Source: Paenalcaligenes hominis
Lineage (GTDB): Bacteria > Pseudomonadota > Gammaproteobacteria > Burkholderiales > Burkholderiaceae_B
Direction of reading: 5' to 3'
DNA length: 64,000 nucleotides
NCBI RefSeq assembly: GCF_011927625.1
Contig: NZ_JAATIZ010000005.1
Coordinates: 88,462-152,461, forward strand
Shown: positions 19,801 through 29,422 of the stretch, in pieces
How the letters are laid out: each line of letters opens with the position of its first letter
Position numbering within the stretch: position 1 is the stretch's first letter
Translations under genes and position numbers: made by a program
The notes under the pieces: generated by a model
What the model was told of the DNA's origin: nothing
Databases searched by the model: none
The model's input: only the letters and a program-made list of their open reading frames with translations

Positions 19801-19836
19801 AAAGGCTTACTTGTATCTTAGCTAACAGAAATTGTT

Positions 19837-19856
19837 CAACTCTTATATAAGTGTTG
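19837..19856. promoter_or_regulatory. TCA operator palindrome upstream of sucA and maeB
   Basis: CAACTCTTATATAAGTGTTG: a 20-bp inverted repeat with one mismatched pair, centred on CTTATATAAG. It lies 179 bases before sucA and 143 before maeB. On the minus strand it overlaps a possible -35 (TTGAAC, 19834-19839). A related half-site, CTTGTATCTTA (19810-19820), lies beside it over the possible -10. The same core recurs at 28211 and 30904. Confidence 0.6.
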
Positions 19857-19883
19857 GCATTTACGAACAAATAACATGGTGCG

Positions 19884-19905
19884 TCGCAGCATGAAAAAGC
19901 TGCGA
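19884..19905. repeat. Hairpin upstream of maeB
   Basis: TCGCAGC (19884-19890) and GCTGCGA (19899-19905) form a 7-bp perfect stem with an 8-base A-rich loop (atgaaaaa). It lies between the operator and maeB. No T run follows on the plus strand, so I do not call it a terminator. Its role is unknown. Confidence 0.45.
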
Positions 19906-19998
19906 TTTCAGTATATAAAGAGACTCTACACACGTAGCAGATACTACGGGGTAGAATTAGCTTTATTGTTTTGATTTATCACTCAGGAGCATTCCAAC

Positions 19999-22299
19999 AT
20001 GGAAGCCAAATCAGATCTAGCTCAACGCGCGCTGGATTACCACGCCCACCCTACGCCAGGCAAAATCTCTGTTGTTCCCACTAAAACATTAGCCGATGCA
20101 GACGATTTATCCCTTGCATACTCCCCTGGTGTTGCCTTTGCTTGTATGGCTATCCACGAAGACGGCGACGAGGCCGCAGCTAAATATACCTCTCGTGCCA
20201 ATCTCGTGGGTGTCATCAGCAACGGAACGGCGGTGCTAGGCTTAGGCAATATCGGTCCCTTGGCCTCCAAACCGGTAATGGAAGGCAAAGGCTGCTTATT
20301 TAAAAAATTTGCTGGTATTGATGTCTTTGATATTGAACTCGCGGAAAACGACCCTGAAAAGCTGGTAGATATCATCGCAGCGATGGAGCCCACCTTAGGC
20401 GGCATTAACCTCGAAGACATCAAAGCCCCTGAATGCTTTTACATCGAAACCGAGTTGCGTAAACGCATGAAGATTCCAGTCTTCCACGATGACCAACACG
20501 GTACAGCCATTATTGCTTCCGCTGCAATTATTAACGGCCTCGAAGTTGTCAATAAAAAAATTAATGAAGTCCGTTTAGTGTGTTCGGGTGCGGGTGCCGC
20601 AGCCATTGCATGTTTAAATTTGCTCGTGAATCTCGGTCTACCTCGCGAAAACATTTATGTGACTGACTCGCGCGGTGTGATCTGGAAAGGCCGCGAAGAC
20701 AACATGGAGCACCATAAAGCTGAATTTGCGCAAGACACCGAGCTCCGTACGCTTGCCGATGCTGTGAACGGCGCAGATATTTTCTTAGGTTGCTCAGGCC
20801 CAGGCCTACTTACACCTGAAATGCTGCTCACCATGAACGAGCGTCCCTTGGTCTTGGCTTTGGCTAACCCCGACCCAGAGATCCGTCCTGAAATTGCTAA
20901 AGCCACGCGTCCTGACGTGATAATTGCTACTGGACGCTCTGACTACCCGAACCAGGTTAATAACGTTTTGTGTTTCCCCTTTATTTTCCGTGGTGCCCTT
21001 GATTGCGGCGCCACCGAAATTAACGAGGAAATGAAGCGTGCGTGTGTTGAGGCTATTGCCCACCTTGCCCGCGAAGAACAATACGATGACGTCAATAGCG
21101 ATACCGATACCGACTTAGGCTTTGGCCCAGACTATATCATTCCTAAACCGTTCGACCCTCGCCTCATCGCTCGCATTGCGCCTGCTGTGGCTAAAGCCGC
21201 GATGGAAACAGGGGTAGCTAGCCGCCCTATCGAAGACCTCGAAGCCTACCGTCAGCGTCTTATCGCCATGACCTATCGCTCAGGTGCGTTAATGCGCCCC
21301 TTGTTCAAACAAGCCAAAGAGCTGACTGATCTAAAGCGGGTTATTTATGCCGACGGCGAAGACGAGCGTGTCTTACGTGCCGCACAGACGGTGGTTGATG
21401 AAAAGCTCGCCTACCCCATTTTAGTGGGGCGCCCTTCTGTCATTGAAATGCGTATCAAGCGCTACGGCTTGCGTTTACAGGCAGGGATCAACTTTGAAAT
21501 CGTCGATCCCGAAGACGACTACCGATTTAATGAAACATGGCAAGCGTATTACCAGATCAAGGGCCGCGAAGGCGTTACCCCTGAAATCGCCAAAGCTTTG
21601 GTACGCAAGCACAACACCTTAATTGGTGCCATGCTCATTCGTCGCGGCGACGCTGACGCTATGATTTGCGGTGTGACGACACGCTTTGACCATCAGCTTG
21701 TGCATGTCGAGGAAATCATTGGTCGTAAAGACGATGCTTCGGTATTTGCCGCTATGAATGCGCTTATGCTGCCCACACAGAATATTTTTGTGTGTGATAC
21801 CCACGTCAATGAAAACCCCAGCGCCGAAGAAATTGCCGATATCACCTTAATGGCTGCTGAAAAAGTTCGTCAGTTTGGTTTGGTACCCCGTGTAGCCTTG
21901 CTATCGCATTCTAACTTTGGTAGCCGTTCTACCGAGTCCTCGCGCAAAATGGCGTTGGCTCGTCAGCTTATTGTGGAACGCGCCCCAGACTTAGAAATTG
22001 ATGGCGAAATGCACGCTGACTCTGCTTTGTCTAACCGCATCCGTTTTAAAGCGCACCCTGACTCAACCTTGACGGCCCCAGCCAACCTGCTGATTACGCC
22101 CAATCTGGATGCAGGTAATATTACTTACAACGTATTGAAAATGGCAGGCAGTAATGGTGTGGCGATGGGACCTATTTTATTAGGTGCAGCACGACCCGTT
22201 CATATTCTTACTACCAGCACCACTACCCGTCGTATTATCAATATGACGGCTATTGCAGCGCTAGAAGCCACTGAGCTTGCCCAACAGGAACAAGTCTAA
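19999..22299 (+). CDS. maeB: NADP-dependent malic enzyme with C-terminal phosphotransacetylase-like domain
   Basis: A 766-residue MaeB-type malic enzyme converting malate to pyruvate and CO2 with NADP. Residues 1-430 are the malic enzyme: [12 protein letters not shown], the catalytic KAPECFYIE region, [10 protein letters not shown], and a Rossmann segment [16 protein letters not shown]. Residues about 440-766 resemble phosphate acetyltransferase (PTA_PTB); in MaeB this domain is regulatory rather than catalytic (family knowledge). A single gene with a CAGGAG ribosome site, divergent from sucA across a 340-bp region that holds one TCA palindrome. It is followed by a strong terminator shared with gltA. 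Confidence 0.95.
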   Translation: MEAKSDLAQRALDYHAHPTPGKISVVPTKTLADADDLSLAYSPGVAFACMAIHEDGDEAAAKYTSRANLVGVISNGTAVLGLGNIGPLASKPVMEGKGCLFKKFAGIDVFDIELAENDPEKLVDIIAAMEPTLGGINLEDIKAPECFYIETELRKRMKIPVFHDDQHGTAIIASAAIINGLEVVNKKINEVRLVCSGAGAAAIACLNLLVNLGLPRENIYVTDSRGVIWKGREDNMEHHKAEFAQDTELRTLADAVNGADIFLGCSGPGLLTPEMLLTMNERPLVLALANPDPEIRPEIAKATRPDVIIATGRSDYPNQVNNVLCFPFIFRGALDCGATEINEEMKRACVEAIAHLAREEQYDDVNSDTDTDLGFGPDYIIPKPFDPRLIARIAPAVAKAAMETGVASRPIEDLEAYRQRLIAMTYRSGALMRPLFKQAKELTDLKRVIYADGEDERVLRAAQTVVDEKLAYPILVGRPSVIEMRIKRYGLRLQAGINFEIVDPEDDYRFNETWQAYYQIKGREGVTPEIAKALVRKHNTLIGAMLIRRGDADAMICGVTTRFDHQLVHVEEIIGRKDDASVFAAMNALMLPTQNIFVCDTHVNENPSAEEIADITLMAAEKVRQFGLVPRVALLSHSNFGSRSTESSRKMALARQLIVERAPDLEIDGEMHADSALSNRIRFKAHPDSTLTAPANLLITPNLDAGNITYNVLKMAGSNGVAMGPILLGAARPVHILTTSTTTRRIINMTAIAALEATELAQQEQV

Positions 22300-22315
22300 G
22301 CTTACATTGCCCAAT

Positions 22316-22345
22316 AAAAAACGCTCCGACAAGGAGCGTTTTTTT
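22316..22345. terminator. Bidirectional rho-independent terminator between maeB and gltA
   Basis: AACGCTCC (22320-22327), loop GACAA, GGAGCGTT (22333-22340), flanked by an A run on the left and a T run on the right. It therefore works for both convergent transcripts. Confidence 0.92.
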
Positions 22346-22356
22346 GTGCTGTCTAT

Positions 22357-23649
22357 TTACATATCGCGAGCCGCGTAGCCTGTGTAAAGCTGACGTGGAC
22401 GACCGATCTTGTAGTTAGGATCAGAAATCATTTCATCCCACTGCGCAATCCAACCTACTGTACGTGCCAAAGCAAAAATACCTGTGAATAGCTCGGTAGG
22501 AATACCAATCGCACGTTGAACAATACCTGAGTAGAAGTCGACGTTAGGATAGAGTTTACGCTGAACGAAGTAATCGTCTTCGAGTGCAATACGCTCTAGC
22601 TCCATCGCAAGCTTGAACAATGGGTCGTTTTCTAGACCCAAGGCCTCGAGTACCTCTTTACATGTTTCCTGCATGAGTTTGGCGCGTGGATCGTAGTTTT
22701 TATACACACGGTGACCAAAGCCCATAAGGCGAACGCCCGAGGATTTGTCTTTCACTTTTTCCATGAAGTCGCCTACGGTTTCTAGGCCACCATTAGCTTG
22801 AATTTGCTCGAGCATGTTCAAGCAAGCCTCGTTTGCACCGCCGTGAGCAGGGCCCCACAAACACGCAATACCAGCTGAAATAGCGGCATACGGGTTAGTG
22901 CCTGAAGAACCACACAAACGAACCGTAGAGGTGGATGCGTTTTGTTCATGATCGGCATGGAGAATAAAGATACGATCTAAGGCACGCTCGACCACTTCGT
23001 TTACCTTGTAGTCTTCGCAGGGTGTACCAAACATCATACGTAAGAAATTACCGGTATAAGACAGGTCATTCTTGGGGTACATGAAAGGCTGATCAACACC
23101 GAACTTGTACGCCAAAGCCACTAAGGTTGGCATTTTAGCGATTAAGCGAATCGCAGAAATGCGGCGGTGCTCTGGGTTTGTGATATCAGTAGAGTCATGA
23201 TAGAACGCAGACATCGCACCTACCATACCCGTCAGAATCGCCATGGGGTGGGCATCAGCACGGAAACCGCGCATAAAACTGTGCATCTGCTGCTTGACCA
23301 TGGTGTGTTGCATGACCGTTTCATTAAACGCTTGTCTTTCTTCAGCGTTCGGTAGCTCACCATTCAGCAATAAGTAGCTCACCTCAAGGAAGTCGCAGTT
23401 TTTAGCAAGCTGCTCGATGGGGTAACCACGATACAACAACTGACCCTTATCCCCATCAATATAGGTAATCGCTGACTCGGTTGATGCAGTCGCCATAAAG
23501 CCCGGATCGTAGGTGAACATACCTGTTTGACCATAGAGCTTGCGGATGTCAATGACATCGGGACCGACCGTTCCCTTGTAGACAGGAAGTTCTATTGCAG
23601 GGGTAGCGTCTGAAAACGACAACGTCGCTTTTTTATCTGACAGTTCCAT
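22357..23649 (-). CDS. gltA: Citrate synthase (type II)
   Basis: A 430-residue citrate synthase condensing acetyl-CoA and oxaloacetate. Active-site segments are [12 protein letters not shown] (His), [15 protein letters not shown] (His) and NVDFYSGIV (Asp), as in the hexameric Gram-negative enzymes. ATG 23649 ([10 protein letters not shown]) is chosen because AAGGAA lies just upstream; the in-frame GTG at 23670 would overlap the sdhE stop and lacks a ribosome site. It is the last gene of the sdhC-sdhD-sdhA-sdhB-sdhE-gltA cluster, 17 bases after sdhE, so it probably shares its transcript. A second synthase-like gene lies at 29423. Confidence 0.96.
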   Translation of the reverse strand: MELSDKKATLSFSDATPAIELPVYKGTVGPDVIDIRKLYGQTGMFTYDPGFMATASTESAITYIDGDKGQLLYRGYPIEQLAKNCDFLEVSYLLLNGELPNAEERQAFNETVMQHTMVKQQMHSFMRGFRADAHPMAILTGMVGAMSAFYHDSTDITNPEHRRISAIRLIAKMPTLVALAYKFGVDQPFMYPKNDLSYTGNFLRMMFGTPCEDYKVNEVVERALDRIFILHADHEQNASTSTVRLCGSSGTNPYAAISAGIACLWGPAHGGANEACLNMLEQIQANGGLETVGDFMEKVKDKSSGVRLMGFGHRVYKNYDPRAKLMQETCKEVLEALGLENDPLFKLAMELERIALEDDYFVQRKLYPNVDFYSGIVQRAIGIPTELFTGIFALARTVGWIAQWDEMISDPNYKIGRPRQLYTGYAARDM

Positions 23650-23666
23650 TTTGCTTTCCTTAAAAA

Positions 23667-23927
23667 TCACAGCGATCGCATGATTGCGACCAAACGATGA
23701 ATATCTGGGCTGTCGTACTCGCCCTGAGGCTCAGAACGGGCTAACAACACATCCAAAAGATCATAATCGCCCATTAAAAACAAGCGATCCAAAGCGGTAA
23801 CGTCAACATCAGTTAGTTCCGCCTCGTACTTATCCAAAAACCGCGTGACGATTAAATCATTTTCAAGTAGTCCGCGGCGAGCACGCCAACGTAAGCGGGC
23901 TCGTTCTAACTGAGTTAACGTTCTCAT
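23667..23927 (-). CDS. sdhE: FAD assembly factor SdhE
   Basis: An 86-residue member of the SdhE/Sdh5 family, needed for covalent attachment of FAD to SdhA. The diagnostic segment [21 protein letters not shown] (residues 11-31) contains the RGxxE motif that contacts Sdh[30 protein letters not shown] follows. It lies 9 bases after sdhB and 17 before gltA inside the sdh operon, which supports the assignment. Confidence 0.95.
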   Translation of the reverse strand: MRTLTQLERARLRWRARRGLLENDLIVTRFLDKYEAELTDVDVTALDRLFLMGDYDLLDVLLARSEPQGEYDSPDIHRLVAIMRSL

Positions 23928-23936
23928 TTCCTACCC

Positions 23937-24650
23937 TTATACAGTTCTACGTACCAACATTTCCTTGATTTTGCCAATCGCATGGGAAGGATTTAAACCT
24001 TTAGGACACACATCGGTACAGTTCATGATGGTGTGACAGCGGAATAAGCGGTAGGGATCTTCGAGATTATCCAAACGTTCACCTGTGGCTTGATCGCGAG
24101 AATCCGCAATAAAGCGATAGGCTTGAAGCAAACCTGCTGGACCAACGAACTTATCAGGGTTCCACCAAAACGATGGACATGATGTTGAACAACATGCACA
24201 CAAAATACACTCGTATAAACCATCGAGCTCTTCACGTGCTTCGGGTGTTTGTAAACGCTCTTTTTCAGGAGGAGGCGTATCGTTAATGAGATACGGCTTC
24301 ACTGAATGGTATTGATCGAAGAAATGCGTCATATCGACGATCAGGTCACGCACCACGGGTAAACCAGGCAAAGGACGCAACACAATGGGCTGCTTAAGAT
24401 CATTTAGGTTTGTGGTACAGGCCAAACCGTTTTTGCCATTGATGTTCATAGCATCGGAGCCACAAACCCCTTCACGGCAAGAGCGGCGAATAGAGAGGCT
24501 ATCATCTACATCGTTTTTGATGCGAACCAAAGCATCTAGCAACATTTTATCGGTTGGCTCAAGCTCGACCTCTAGCTTTTGCATGTAAGGACGCTCGTCC
24601 TTATCTGGGTCGTAGCGATAAATTTCAAATTTAAGTACGCGTTTGCTCAT
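23937..24650 (-). CDS. sdhB: Succinate dehydrogenase iron-sulfur subunit
   Basis: A 237-residue subunit that carries electrons from SdhA to ubiquinone. Three cluster-binding sets are visible: [21 protein letters not shown] for [2Fe-2S] (about residues 58-78), [16 protein letters not shown] for [4Fe-4S] (about 148-163), and [17 protein letters not shown] for [3Fe-4S]/[4Fe-4S] (about 205-221). Length is normal. It lies 12 bases after sdhA. Confidence 0.96.
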   Translation of the reverse strand: MSKRVLKFEIYRYDPDKDERPYMQKLEVELEPTDKMLLDALVRIKNDVDDSLSIRRSCREGVCGSDAMNINGKNGLACTTNLNDLKQPIVLRPLPGLPVVRDLIVDMTHFFDQYHSVKPYLINDTPPPEKERLQTPEAREELDGLYECILCACCSTSCPSFWWNPDKFVGPAGLLQAYRFIADSRDQATGERLDNLEDPYRLFRCHTIMNCTDVCPKGLNPSHAIGKIKEMLVRRTV

Positions 24651-24662
24651 CGTAATACCTGC

Positions 24663-26444
24663 TTAGAAAGTGCGTGGCTGTGGAGCGATAGACTCAGCGG
24701 AGAGAGGTTTCATTTGGACAGGCTTGTAGCGCAAGGTGCTGCCCTCGGAGAACCAAACAGAGTGCTTCAACCACTCGTCATCGTTACGCTCTGGGTAATC
24801 GTTAAGCGCATGAGCGCCACGACTTTCAGTACGGTTGGCGGCTGATTTAGTGGTTGCACGTGCCACTTCAATCATGTTGGCCACCTCGAGCGCCTCGACA
24901 CGTGCCGTGTTAAACACTTTGGATTTGTCTTGGAAATAGATTTCCTCGACTTCAGGAGCCAAGCTTTCGATAAGCGTTTCGCCTTTTTTCAATAAGTCCA
25001 TCGTGCGGAATACGCCACAGTGGGCTTGCATGGTTTGACGAATTTTCTCGGCAACCTCTTGAGAGCGCTGGCCTGAGGTGCGTGACTCTAGGCGGTTAAC
25101 GCGATCCATGGATTGCTCGATAGACCACTCAGGGATGTCATCGTGGCTATGAACTTTTTCAGGGTGTGACTCGACAATGTGGTTACCGGCTGCACGCCCA
25201 AATACAATCAAGTCAAGCAACGAGTTCGTACCCAAACGGTTTGCACCGTGGACGTTTGTAGCAGCGCATTCGCCAATGGCGTACAAGTTATTCACTATCT
25301 GGTTGTTTCCTAGCGCATCCATGGTCATGACTTGACCATAGTAGTTAGTAGGAATACCACCCATTTGATAATGAATAGTGGGTACAACAGGAATAGGATC
25401 TTTAATCGGGTCAACGTTAGCAAACTTCATTGCAATTTCGCGAATGGAGGGCAAACGTTTTAAGATGGTATCGGCACCAAGGTGATCGAGTTTTAGCACC
25501 ACATAGTTACCGTCGGGGCCACAACCACGGCCCTCTTTGATTTCTTGGTCCATAGAGCGAGACACAAAGTCGCGCGGCGCCAAGTCTTTAAGGTTCGGGG
25601 CATAACGCTCCATGAAGCGCTCGCCATCTTTATTTAATAAGATACCGCCTTCGCCACGCACCCCTTCAGTAATGAGTACGCCCGCACCTGCTACGCCTGT
25701 GGGGTGGAATTGCCAGAACTCCATGTCCTGCAGTGGAATACCTGCACGAGCAGCCATGCCCAAGCCATCACCGGTATTAATGAACGCATTTGTAGACGCT
25801 GCCCAAATGCGGCCTGCACCGCCCGTGGCCAACACCGTACGTTTACCTTCGAGTATGTAGATTTGCCCTGTTTCCATTTCCAAGGCGGTGACACCTAATA
25901 CATCACCGGCTTCGTTGCGTAACAAATCTAATGCCATCCACTCGACAAAAAAGTTGGTGCGAGCGGCTACGTTACGTTGGTAGAGGGTGTGGAGCATGGC
26001 GTGACCTGTACGGTCGGCCACAGCACAGGCGCGTTGTACGGGCTTTTCACCATTATTTGCCGTGTGTCCACCAAACGGACGCTGATAAATGGTACCGTCA
26101 GCGTTACGGTCAAAGGGCATACCAAAATGCTCGAGCTCGTACACCGCATTAGGTGCCTCGCGACACATAAACTCAATGGCGTCTTGATCGCCCAACCAGT
26201 CTGAACCTTTTACAGTATCGTACATGTGCCAGTACCAGTGGTCTTCGCTCATGTTGCCTAACGCAGCACTGACTCCACCTTGGGCAGCCACAGTATGAGA
26301 ACGAGTTGGGAAGACTTTGGAGAGCACCGCTACAGACAAACCTGCCTCGGCAAGTTGTAGGGAACAGCGCATTCCGGCACCGCCGGCTCCAACTACCACC
26401 ACATCAAACTGGCGGCGTGGTAAAGAAGTTTTAATAGCAGCCAC
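24663..26444 (-). CDS. sdhA: Succinate dehydrogenase flavoprotein subunit
   Basis: A 593-residue flavoprotein that oxidises succinate to fumarate. The FAD site VVVVGAGGAGMRCSLQLAEAG is near the N-terminus. The covalent-FAD histidine is in SHTVAAQGGVSAALGN, and the active-site region is HPTGVAGAGVLITEGVRGEGG. I place the start at GTG 26444, two bases after the sdhD stop, with GGAG 8 bases upstream. This gives VAAIKTSLPRRQFD, matching relatives; the longer frame to 26498 runs inside sdhD and is not a real extension. Confidence 0.95.
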   Translation of the reverse strand: MAAIKTSLPRRQFDVVVVGAGGAGMRCSLQLAEAGLSVAVLSKVFPTRSHTVAAQGGVSAALGNMSEDHWYWHMYDTVKGSDWLGDQDAIEFMCREAPNAVYELEHFGMPFDRNADGTIYQRPFGGHTANNGEKPVQRACAVADRTGHAMLHTLYQRNVAARTNFFVEWMALDLLRNEAGDVLGVTALEMETGQIYILEGKRTVLATGGAGRIWAASTNAFINTGDGLGMAARAGIPLQDMEFWQFHPTGVAGAGVLITEGVRGEGGILLNKDGERFMERYAPNLKDLAPRDFVSRSMDQEIKEGRGCGPDGNYVVLKLDHLGADTILKRLPSIREIAMKFANVDPIKDPIPVVPTIHYQMGGIPTNYYGQVMTMDALGNNQIVNNLYAIGECAATNVHGANRLGTNSLLDLIVFGRAAGNHIVESHPEKVHSHDDIPEWSIEQSMDRVNRLESRTSGQRSQEVAEKIRQTMQAHCGVFRTMDLLKKGETLIESLAPEVEEIYFQDKSKVFNTARVEALEVANMIEVARATTKSAANRTESRGAHALNDYPERNDDEWLKHSVWFSEGSTLRYKPVQMKPLSAESIAPQPRTF

Positions 26445-26446
26445 GG

Positions 26447-26830
26447 TTACAGGCTCCAGATAATTTGTGCAAAATAAATAATACAGCCGGCTAGCCACAA
26501 GAGCGTTAGAGTTTGCAAACCTAAACGCAAACCAGTCGGTTTTACGTAATCCATCCAGATATCACGCACACCAATCCAGGCGTGCCAAGCTAAAGAGATG
26601 AAAAATAAAGTGGTTAAGAGCTGACCAATGGGCAGCGCACCGAAGGCTTTAAAAGCAAAAAGGTTACGCCAACCTTCGTAGTTCAGTTCGGGGGTTAGCA
26701 ACACACCGACTAAAAAGACGAGGGTATAAATGATCATGATCACAGCCGTAATACGCTGGACAATAAAATCAATTGTGCCGTAATGTGCGCCCACTACAAG
26801 ACGTTTTGTACCAATGCGTTCTTGGGCCAT
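26447..26830 (-). CDS. sdhD: Succinate dehydrogenase membrane anchor subunit SdhD
   Basis: A 127-residue inner-membrane protein with three hydrophobic helices (about residues 26-46, 63-83 and 103-123) that helps bind heme b and ubiquinone. The segment HAWIGVRDIWMDYVKP is typical of SdhD, with the histidine near residue 78 a candidate heme ligand region. Its ATG overlaps the sdhC stop by one base and its stop lies 2 bases before sdhA. Confidence 0.9.
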   Translation of the reverse strand: MAQERIGTKRLVVGAHYGTIDFIVQRITAVIMIIYTLVFLVGVLLTPELNYEGWRNLFAFKAFGALPIGQLLTTLFFISLAWHAWIGVRDIWMDYVKPTGLRLGLQTLTLLWLAGCIIYFAQIIWSL

Positions 26831-27243
26831 TAGAATACTCCGAACAATTTAAGTGCAAACACAAAGGTTAAGGTGAGGCTTACGATAAGAACAGAAGCCG
26901 CGCTTTTATTCGCACTGTATTTGTCGTTACCTTTGCCTAGGTCTAGAGCTAAGTAGCGAATGCCCGCACAGAAATGATGCAAATAGCCCCAAATCAATGC
27001 CAATACAACAATTTTTACCGCTGGATTGCCGAACACCACGCTAAGTGCTGCAAAGCCAGAAGCAGAGCTGAGGCTCATTGCTAATAACGGCAAAATAATT
27101 ACAGGCAACGAAAGAAATAACAAAGCACCACTGATTCGATGCAAGATCGATGTTTTAGCAGCCAGTGGTAAGCGGTATGACAATATCTGCGGCACACTGA
27201 TATTGCGATACTGCGGACGCTGCTTTTGGGCGGTATCAGACAT
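26830..27243 (-). CDS. sdhC: Succinate dehydrogenase cytochrome b556 subunit SdhC
   Basis: A 137-residue membrane subunit. The family motif RPQYRNISVPQILSYRLP leads into HRISGALLFLSLPVIILPL (helix 1). HHFCAGIRYLALDLG carries the heme-ligand histidine, and three membrane helices are present. I choose ATG 27243 with GAGG upstream over the longer frame beginning at 27312, whose extra residues are polar and unlike SdhC. It heads the sdhC-D-A-B-E-gltA operon. The leader contains a nested inverted repeat at 27292-27331. Confidence 0.93.
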   Translation of the reverse strand: MSDTAQKQRPQYRNISVPQILSYRLPLAAKTSILHRISGALLFLSLPVIILPLLAMSLSSASGFAALSVVFGNPAVKIVVLALIWGYLHHFCAGIRYLALDLGKGNDKYSANKSAASVLIVSLTLTFVFALKLFGVF

Positions 27244-27291
27244 TAAGGCCTCGAAGTAAAAAATAATTTCTAATAAATACCAATCTGACAG

Positions 27292-27331
27292 ATCTGCCTT
27301 ATTTTCCCTCATTTAGGGAAATCACGCAGAT
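27292..27331. promoter_or_regulatory. Nested inverted repeat in front of the sdh operon
   Basis: The outer arms ATCTGC (27292-27297) and GCAGAT (27326-27331) enclose perfect 7-bp inner arms TTTCCCT (27303-27309) and AGGGAAA (27315-27321). It lies between the gntR stop and sdhC and lacks a T run. A protein-binding site or leader hairpin is more likely than a terminator. Confidence 0.5.
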
Positions 27332-27347
27332 AAACTGTCCAATAATT

Positions 27348-28106
27348 TTAATTTAGACTATTTCTGTAATGAAAATGATCTGTGATGTAGAGCCCCTGAC
27401 GCACTTCCATAGGGCGCTCTCCGTAAGTATAAGCAACCCGCTCTACTTGCAGTAGGGGTGTACCTTGGCTAACGTGAAGTCGACGTGCGGCTTCGGCATC
27501 CGCAGCTACCGCCCGAACGCTTTCATCGGCGCGCAACATGCTTACCCCGTATTCGCCCTCAAACCAAGCGTAAAGTGGCTCTCTGTTTTGGTTAACGGCC
27601 TCGGAGCTGAGCCCTTTAAATACGTTTGCAGGTAACCAAATGTTGTCCAAGATGGTAGGTTTATCGTCAAAGGACAAGACGCGCTGGATGTTAATAACAG
27701 TGTCCACCGTACGTAATGCCAAAAGACCAGCAATAGCAGCAGGTGCTTTTAAACGGGAAAAACCAATAATCTCACTACTGGTAGTGGGCTGATGGCCATC
27801 GTCTGGGGTCAGGCGTAAAAAACGATAGCGCACTTTGGCCTCGTTATGCGTTGAAACAAACGTGCCTTTGCCCTGACGGCGGATTAATAAGTTGTCAGCG
27901 GCCAACTCGTCGATGGCTTTGCGTACCGTGCCCTGACTGACTTGAAAGCGCGCCGCCAAATCAAGTTCGCTGGGGATGGCCTCGCCTGGTTTCCACTCGC
28001 CTTGGTCTAAGCTTTTTAAAAGCAAGACTTTAATCTGTTGATAGAGTGGACTATACGCCGTGCTGCGCTCAGGGTTGGAAGGTGAGACTGAGTTTGATTC
28101 AGACAT
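27348..28106 (-). CDS. GntR-family transcriptional regulator (HutC subfamily, UTRA domain)
   Basis: A 252-residue regulator. The N-terminal winged helix (about residues 18-85: PLYQQIKVLLLKSLDQGEW ... GTVRKAIDELAADNLLIRRQGKGTF) is typical GntR, and the C-terminal half (about 105-248) is a UTRA ligand-binding domain ending LLQVERVAYTYGERPMEVRQ. It sits between the sdh operon and divergent mdh, and a near-perfect 24-bp palindrome lies between it and mdh. Copies of the same palindrome core precede sucA/maeB and acnB, so I infer it regulates the TCA genes and itself. Its ligand, perhaps a TCA intermediate, is unknown. Confidence 0.9.
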   Translation of the reverse strand: MSESNSVSPSNPERSTAYSPLYQQIKVLLLKSLDQGEWKPGEAIPSELDLAARFQVSQGTVRKAIDELAADNLLIRRQGKGTFVSTHNEAKVRYRFLRLTPDDGHQPTTSSEIIGFSRLKAPAAIAGLLALRTVDTVINIQRVLSFDDKPTILDNIWLPANVFKGLSSEAVNQNREPLYAWFEGEYGVSMLRADESVRAVAADAEAARRLHVSQGTPLLQVERVAYTYGERPMEVRQGLYITDHFHYRNSLN

Positions 28107-28210
28107 AATATATGTAATACCAAATCAATACGTTAGCGACGTATTTAATTGGCTACGAAAAAAAGAAGTAAGCCATATTTTGGCATGCAAACGGTTTTCT
28201 GTCTAACACT

Positions 28211-28234
28211 CTTGTGTCTTATATAAGATACAAG
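28211..28234. promoter_or_regulatory. 24-bp TCA operator palindrome between gntR and mdh
   Basis: Left arm CTTGTGTCTTAT (28211-28222) and right arm ATAAGATACAAG (28223-28234) are reverse complements except for one base pair. It is the most complete copy of the CTTATATAAG family. It covers the expected -35 region of the mdh promoter (-10 GATAAT at 28245-28250) and lies about 105 bases upstream of gntR. Confidence 0.7.
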
Positions 28235-28330
28235 AGAAATAGCGGATAATGTGAGTTGGTCAAGCCAACAAAAAGCATTAAACTCTAGCAAAAGCTGTAC
28301 CTTGTTTTCCAACAATTGGAGTCAACTCTC

Positions 28331-29320
28331 ATGAGCAAACCCGCAATGCGCGTCGCCGTTACTGGCGCTGCTGGTCAAATTGGTTACGCCCTGTTATTTC
28401 GTATCGCTTCCGGCGAAATGCTAGGAAAAGATCAGCCTGTTATTTTGCAACTGCTTGAAATTCCTGATGAAAAAGCACAGCAAGCCCTAAAAGGCGTGAT
28501 GATGGAATTAGACGATTGCGCTTTCCCGTTGCTACAAGGCATGACGGCGCACAGCGACCCACGCGACGCTTTTAAAGACGCAGATATCGCCCTACTCGTT
28601 GGTGCTCGCCCTCGTGGCCCAGGCATGGAGCGTAAAGATTTATTAGCCGTTAACGCGAAAATCTTTACCGAACAGGGTAAAGCGTTAAATGATGTAGCCA
28701 GCCGTGATGTGAAAGTTTTAGTGGTAGGCAACCCCGCTAATACCAACGCTTACATTGCCATGAAGTCCGCCCCCGATTTACCTGCTAAAAACTTTACAGC
28801 TATGCTGCGCCTAGACCACAACCGTGCGTTGTCTCAGCTAGCGGACAAAGCCGATGTAGCAGTGGCTGACATTGAAAACCTCGTCGTGTGGGGCAACCAC
28901 TCCCCTACTATGTACCCCGATATCCGCTTTGCTACAGTTAACGGTGCCAGCCTAAAAGACAAAGTGAATGACGATGCGTGGAATAAAGACACATTTATTC
29001 CTACCGTAGGCAAACGTGGGGCCGCAATTATCGAAGCGCGTGGTCTGTCTTCCGCAGCGTCTGCAGCCAATGCCGCTATTGATCACATCCATGATTGGGT
29101 CTTAGGTTCAAATGGCAAATGGGTCACTATGGGTATTCCTTCTGATGGCTCATATGGTATTCCAGAGGGCATTATTTATGGTTTCCCTGTTACTACGGAA
29201 AATGGCGAGTACAAGCTAGTAGAAGGCTTAGAGATTGATGAGTTTTCCCGCGAGCGCATGGATCACACATTAAACGAGCTTCTTGAAGAGCGCGAAGGTG
29301 TGAAAGATTTATTGCCCTAA
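28331..29320 (+). CDS. mdh: Malate dehydrogenase (NAD)
   Basis: A 329-residue malate dehydrogenase interconverting malate and oxaloacetate. The Rossmann motif [23 protein letters not shown] opens the protein, [15 protein letters not shown] holds the NAD-contacting region, LRLDHNRA carries the substrate arginine and [10 protein letters not shown] the catalytic histidine. It belongs to the class seen in betaproteobacteria and Thermus. ATG 28331 is chosen because TTGGAG lies 9 bases upstream; the TTG at 28316 is part of that ribosome site. Divergent from gntR, with an operator between them. Confidence 0.96.
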   Translation: MSKPAMRVAVTGAAGQIGYALLFRIASGEMLGKDQPVILQLLEIPDEKAQQALKGVMMELDDCAFPLLQGMTAHSDPRDAFKDADIALLVGARPRGPGMERKDLLAVNAKIFTEQGKALNDVASRDVKVLVVGNPANTNAYIAMKSAPDLPAKNFTAMLRLDHNRALSQLADKADVAVADIENLVVWGNHSPTMYPDIRFATVNGASLKDKVNDDAWNKDTFIPTVGKRGAAIIEARGLSSAASAANAAIDHIHDWVLGSNGKWVTMGIPSDGSYGIPEGIIYGFPVTTENGEYKLVEGLEIDEFSRERMDHTLNELLEEREGVKDLLP

Positions 29321-29331
29321 CTCGAAAACGA

Positions 29332-29355
29332 AGCCCGATTAAATCGGGCTTTTTG
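29332..29355 (+). terminator. Rho-independent terminator after mdh
   Basis: AGCCCGAT (29332-29339), loop TAA, ATCGGGCT (29343-29350), then TTTT. It lies 12 bases after the mdh stop. Confidence 0.9.
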
Positions 29356-29422
29356 TTATGTTAGGTGCGGCTCTACCACTACATTTAAGCCCGCCTAATC
29401 CACTCTCATAAGGAGGAGACCA

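Noticed and set aside
26445..26498. Longer SdhA start at 26498
   Set aside because: The extra 18 residues are the 3' end of sdhD read in another frame. GTG 26444 has a ribosome site and matches the family N-terminus.
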